Assembly: GCA_963727245.1 (NCBI GenBank)
Contig: CAVSFO010000017.1
Coordinates: 1 to 60,367, forward strand
DNA: 60,367 nt
Direction of reading: 5' to 3'
Source of the DNA: JBKQVT01 sp963727245
Lineage (GTDB): Bacteria > Planctomycetota > Planctomycetia > Pirellulales > Thermoguttaceae
This document shows positions 57,603-60,367 of the stretch, piece after piece. A program made the translations under genes and the position numbers. How positions within the stretch are numbered: position 1 is the first letter of the stretch; the number at the start of each line of letters is the position of its first letter. A model generated the notes under the pieces. It was not told where the DNA came from. It made no database searches and saw only the letters and a program-made list of their open reading frames with translations.

Positions 57603-58399
57603 ATTCGATCACCCTCGGCGGAGTCGAGCTGCGCTACGTCGATCGCGGCAGCGGGCAGACCATTCTGCTGGTCCACGGCTTTCCGCTCCACCACGGCATG
57701 TGGAACGGCCAGATCGCGCTGCTTGAGCACCAGTACCGGGTCATTGCCCCCGATCTGCGCGGCTTCGGTCGCAGCGGCGCCGGACAGGAGGAGACGGTCT
57801 CCATGGAGCAAATGGCCGACGACCTGGCCGCCTTGCTCGACACGCTGGGGATCGGCGAGCCGGTGGTCTTCGTCGGGCTGTCGATGGGCGGCTATATCGC
57901 CTTTGCCTTCTGGAGGAAATATCGCGCCAAGTTGCGGGGCCTCGTCCTCTGCGACACCCGCGCCGCCGCCGATACGCCCGAGGCGGCCGCCGCCCGGCTG
58001 CAAACCGCCCTGGACGTGCTCCGCGACGGCCCGGCCGTGTTGGTCGAGGCGATGCTGCCCCGGCTCTTGGCCCCCGCGACGCTGGCGGGCGATCAGCGAC
58101 TCGTTGGCGAGTTGCGGAGCATGATGGTTGCGGGCGACCGGCGGGGACTGGCGGCCGCCCTGCGCGGCATGGCCCAGCGGCCCGACGCCACGCCGCTCTT
58201 GCCGGCCATCAATTGTCCGACACTGTTGGTGGTGGGCCGGGAGGACGCGATCGCTTCGCCCGCCGAAATGGGCGCCATGGCCCGGGCGATCCCCGGCGCC
58301 CGGCTGGTCGAGATCCCCGCCGCCGGCCACATGGCGCCGCTGGAGCAGCCCGACGCGGTCAACGCGGCGCTGCTTCAGTTTCTCGCCGAGTTGCCGTAG
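57599..58399 (+). CDS. Alpha/beta hydrolase
   Basis: 266 residues from ATG 57599. Fold signs in order: ILLVHGFPLHHGMWNGQI with oxyanion HG, PDLRGFGRSGAG, nucleophile Ser in FVGLSMGGYIAFA (about residue 99), Asp in LLVVGREDAIASP and His in EIPAAGHMAPLEQP. Similar to 3-oxoadipate enol-lactonase-like or haloperoxidase-like hydrolases; the substrate is open. Before a repeat insertion it probably began only a few bases after the TPR gene stop, so the two were an operon. Confidence 0.85.
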   Translation: MDSITLGGVELRYVDRGSGQTILLVHGFPLHHGMWNGQIALLEHQYRVIAPDLRGFGRSGAGQEETVSMEQMADDLAALLDTLGIGEPVVFVGLSMGGYIAFAFWRKYRAKLRGLVLCDTRAAADTPEAAAARLQTALDVLRDGPAVLVEAMLPRLLAPATLAGDQRLVGELRSMMVAGDRRGLAAALRGMAQRPDATPLLPAINCPTLLVVGREDAIASPAEMGAMARAIPGARLVEIPAAGHMAPLEQPDAVNAALLQFLAELP

Positions 58400-58432
58400 C
58401 GCTCTGTCAGTCGTCGAGTGAGAGGTGCCACC

Positions 58433-58488
58433 TCTGGCTTGTCCAGCAGTGTTTTCCGCACTGCTGGACGAGCCAGCAGGTGGCACCT
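58433..58488. repeat. Near-perfect inverted repeat
   Basis: AGGTGCCACCTCTGGCTTGT.. and its inverse ending GGTGGCACCT, centre CAGTGTTTTCCGCACTG. A dispersed hairpin type between the hydrolase and a terminator. Confidence 0.7.
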
Positions 58489-58554
58489 ATCCATCAGACC
58501 ACGGTCGACGGAGCCGTAGCGACTCTTCCACCTTGTTCTTGCCGCTGGATGTCA

Positions 58555-58583
58555 CCCCCCCGTTGCAAACGGGGGGCTTTTCT
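58555..58583 (+). terminator. Rho-independent terminator
   Basis: CCCCCCGTTGCAAACGGGGGGCTTTTC: 6-7 bp GC stem and a T-run. It would end the TPR-hydrolase transcript, about 155 bp after the hydrolase stop. Confidence 0.75.
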
Positions 58584-58611
58584 CGCCGGCAGAAACTTTC
58601 TGGAGGTCGCA

Positions 58612-59278
58612 CTAGTGAATCGATTCGAGCATCGCGTTGACCTTCTCGGGGGTAAGCTTTTCGGCATCGGCGTCCAACATCAACATGGCCGGGCCCGAGT
58701 GCCCCTGGAATCCGCCGTTGACCTGGATGCGCGGGGAGTGGGTTGTGATGCCTTGGCCCTTGATGATGGTGAACTTGGCCGTTTTCCCGCCGATCTGCAA
58801 CTCCTTGGTGGAGATGTCCCCGTTTTGAATCTGTTCTCGCTGGCCGTTGTTGACGTTTTTCTGCTGCATAGATTGCTCGATGGAGGCGCGCATCTGTGCC
58901 TCGTTTTGGCCCGCAAACATGTCACCCATCGCGATCAACGTGAGCGTATTCTTTTCGGCCGTCGTCGGCGTACATGGCCATCTTCATCAGGGTCTTGTTG
59001 ATAAGCGGCACCTTCATGTCCATCGACGTCTTGGGCTTCAGCAGCTCAGGGATTTCGATCTGGGCGATCTCGTCGGTCGTGGCTTTCACGACCACCGGGT
59101 TCTGGCTGACTCCCTTCGTGACGTGGTGAACAAAAAGGGCGATACCGCCGCAGCAGAGCAACACCAGCAGGAGGAAGATAATTCCCACGATGAGCAGCAC
59201 CTTCACTCCGGTGCTCATGCCGCGACGCGGCGGTGGAGAGGGCGGTTGGGGTCCGATTCCGGGCTGATTGGTTGACAT
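58612..59278 (-). CDS. Membrane-anchored protein of unknown function, one frameshift
   Basis: About 222 residues. Start at 59278 gives a Pro-rich cytoplasmic head (QPGIGPQPPSPPPRRG), one membrane helix (VKVLLIVGIIFLLLVLLCCG, about 25-48) and an external part. The frame shifts near 58960, after which LTLIAMGDMFAGQNEAQMR and GKTAKFTIIKGQGI continue to a TAG at 58612-58614. No family I recognise. Head-plus-helix proteins like this are frequent in planctomycetes. The gene converges with the hydrolase across the terminator. Confidence 0.6.
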
Positions 59279-59768
59279 CGGGGGCTCCTTGATCTGATTG
59301 CTGAGGGGTGGTCATGACGCCATCGGGGGTCATTGTCTGTCCGGACGCGATGGATGTCAACACCCGCCGCAGGCAGAATGCGGTCCGCAAGGCGCCTGCC
59401 GTGCACCGGCGCGACAGGCGGCCCGCGGCGTCCGCAATCTCCGGGGAATCAACCAGGAGACAAGGTAGGTGGACGACTGGCAATGCACTTGTTGTGCCAA
59501 AGCGGGCATTCCCAGGGGACTGTCCCGATTTTCGCGGCGCGGACGGCGTTGCCTCACGGACGGGCGTCTTCGCCGCGAAAATGGGACCGTCCCCGTTCGC
59601 CGCCCCGGTTTGTGCGGAGCGGCGTGGCGAAAAAATGGCTGGCGACGGCGAGGATTTCGCCAGGGGAAAGGCAGGGGCGGGGACGACGTTTTTCAACTGT
59701 GCCGTTCCCACCGGACGCAGCCGGTGGGCTTGGGGTGTGGAGCCGTAGTCGAGGAGCGGGATCGGCCG
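59279..59768. other. Intergenic region with a GGGGACTGTCCC paired palindrome
   Basis: The palindrome at 59515-59594 has GGGGACTGTCCCGATTTTCG and an inverse end GAAAATGGGACCGTCCCC around a 40-bp centre. No gene supported between the small membrane protein and the sigma-54 activator; a promoter for the former is expected upstream of 59278. Confidence 0.55.
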
Positions 59769-60367
59769 CTACTCCTTCCCCCTTCCGCCCTCCGCCTTCC
59801 CCCTTTCCTGCAGCTTCTTTCGCAGCGTGGCGCGGTGCAAGCCGAGTTGCTCGGCGGCGGCCAGACGCTGGCCGCCGTGATGCTGCAAAACGGTTTCCAA
59901 CAGGGGCGGCTCGACGATGGCCAGCAAGCGCTCGTAGAGGTTGGCGGCCTCCTGCGGCGGGCCTTGCAAACGCAGTTGGGCCCATTGCCGGACCATTTCC
60001 GCCAGGGCCTCCTCGTGGACGGCGTCGCTGGTGATCGACGGCGGCGTGGGGGCGGGCAAGTGCTCGGGGCCGATGGCGCCGCCGCGGGCCAGCACCAGGG
60101 CGTGCTCGACGGCGTTCCGCAGCTCCCGCACGTTGCCATGCCAGGGGCGGCCCTCCAGGGCGGCCCGCGCCTCGGCCGAGATCGCCGACCGCGGCCAGCC
60201 ATTCTTGGCCGCCAGAATTTCCGCAAAATGCTCGGCCAGCGGCCCGATGTCCTCGCGCCGCTGCCGCAACGGCGGCAGGTCGATCTCGAAGGTCACCAGG
60301 CGGAAGTACAGGTCGTGGCGGAACGAACCGTCCGCCACGCGGTCGCAAAGCCGCTGATGGCTGGCGG
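59769..60367 (-). CDS. Sigma-54-dependent transcriptional activator, C-terminal part (cut by window edge)
   Basis: About 199 residues; the gene continues past 60367. The end of an AAA+ NtrC-type domain is clear: RLCDRVADGSFRHDLYFRL, EIDLPPLRQRREDIGPLAEH and WHGNVRELRNAVEHALVL (sensor 2). A Fis-type helix-turn-helix closes the protein (LAAAEQLGLHRATLRKKLQE). The missing 5' part should hold the GAFTGA loop and any sensor domain. It activates sigma-54 promoters elsewhere; no target can be named from this window. Confidence 0.88.
   Translation of the reverse strand, partial: ASHQRLCDRVADGSFRHDLYFRLVTFEIDLPPLRQRREDIGPLAEHFAEILAAKNGWPRSAISAEARAALEGRPWHGNVRELRNAVEHALVLARGGAIGPEHLPAPTPPSITSDAVHEEALAEMVRQWAQLRLQGPPQEAANLYERLLAIVEPPLLETVLQHHGGQRLAAAEQLGLHRATLRKKLQERGKAEGGRGKE

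Overview
The window is GC-rich and looks like a chromosome segment from a planctomycete, probably a Pirellulales-type member of Planctomycetota. The evidence is lineage flavour rather than a marker gene: secreted LRR proteins with an RFQYSLR-type N-terminus, Calx-beta/PKD/autotransporter-strand surface proteins, very large exported beta-rich proteins, several families of long intergenic palindromes and REP-associated (RAYT) transposases. No rRNA, tRNA or CRISPR was found.

Region 1 (1-18.6 kb) is the unusual part. It is an array of headless 3' ends of giant surface-protein genes (tails at 1807-4550, 6603-10211, 12353-12514 and 13901-16321). None has a convincing start. Three keep Ig, PKD or Calx-beta stalk repeats and end in unlike C-terminal tips. 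Each is followed at 13-131 bp by a small exported LRR or WD40-like propeller protein with its own start. The two tails with the same tip type (12353-12514 and 13901-16321) are both followed by paralogous WD40-like genes; the other tails are followed by LRR genes. Three nearly identical full RAYT elements (753-756 bp, perfect 20-bp terminal inverted repeats), one truncated copy and two solo ends punctuate the array. My reading is a decaying tail-plus-partner cassette array, comparable in logic to orphan tip/immunity arrays of polymorphic toxins. That function is inference.

Region 2 (18.6-36 kb) is ordinary and intact: a 91-bp tandem repeat, a YfiR-like protein beside a CHASE8-HAMP hybrid histidine kinase, a radical SAM protein, a pentose-phosphate cluster (gnd, pgl, rpiB), three long perfect palindromes directly upstream of an AbiEi/AbiEii toxin-antitoxin pair, a CinA-like/NadD-like fusion, a FetAB-type ABC exporter, GroES, a prenyltransferase-fold secreted protein, a glycerate 2-kinase and an inositol monophosphatase family enzyme.

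Region 3 (36-60.4 kb) holds two translationally coupled giant exported membrane proteins, a glycosyltransferase and a large secreted protein on the minus strand, a Ser/Thr kinase coupled to a ketosynthase-like protein without the catalytic cysteine, a GTPase, a HEAT/TPR protein, an alpha/beta hydrolase, a small membrane-anchored protein and the 3' end of a sigma-54 activator. At least 16 apparent frameshifts lie in this region, none in region 2, and 10 in region 1. Single-base or dinucleotide losses in GC runs explain many of them, so part may be assembly error; coordinates of those genes span the full homologous extent.
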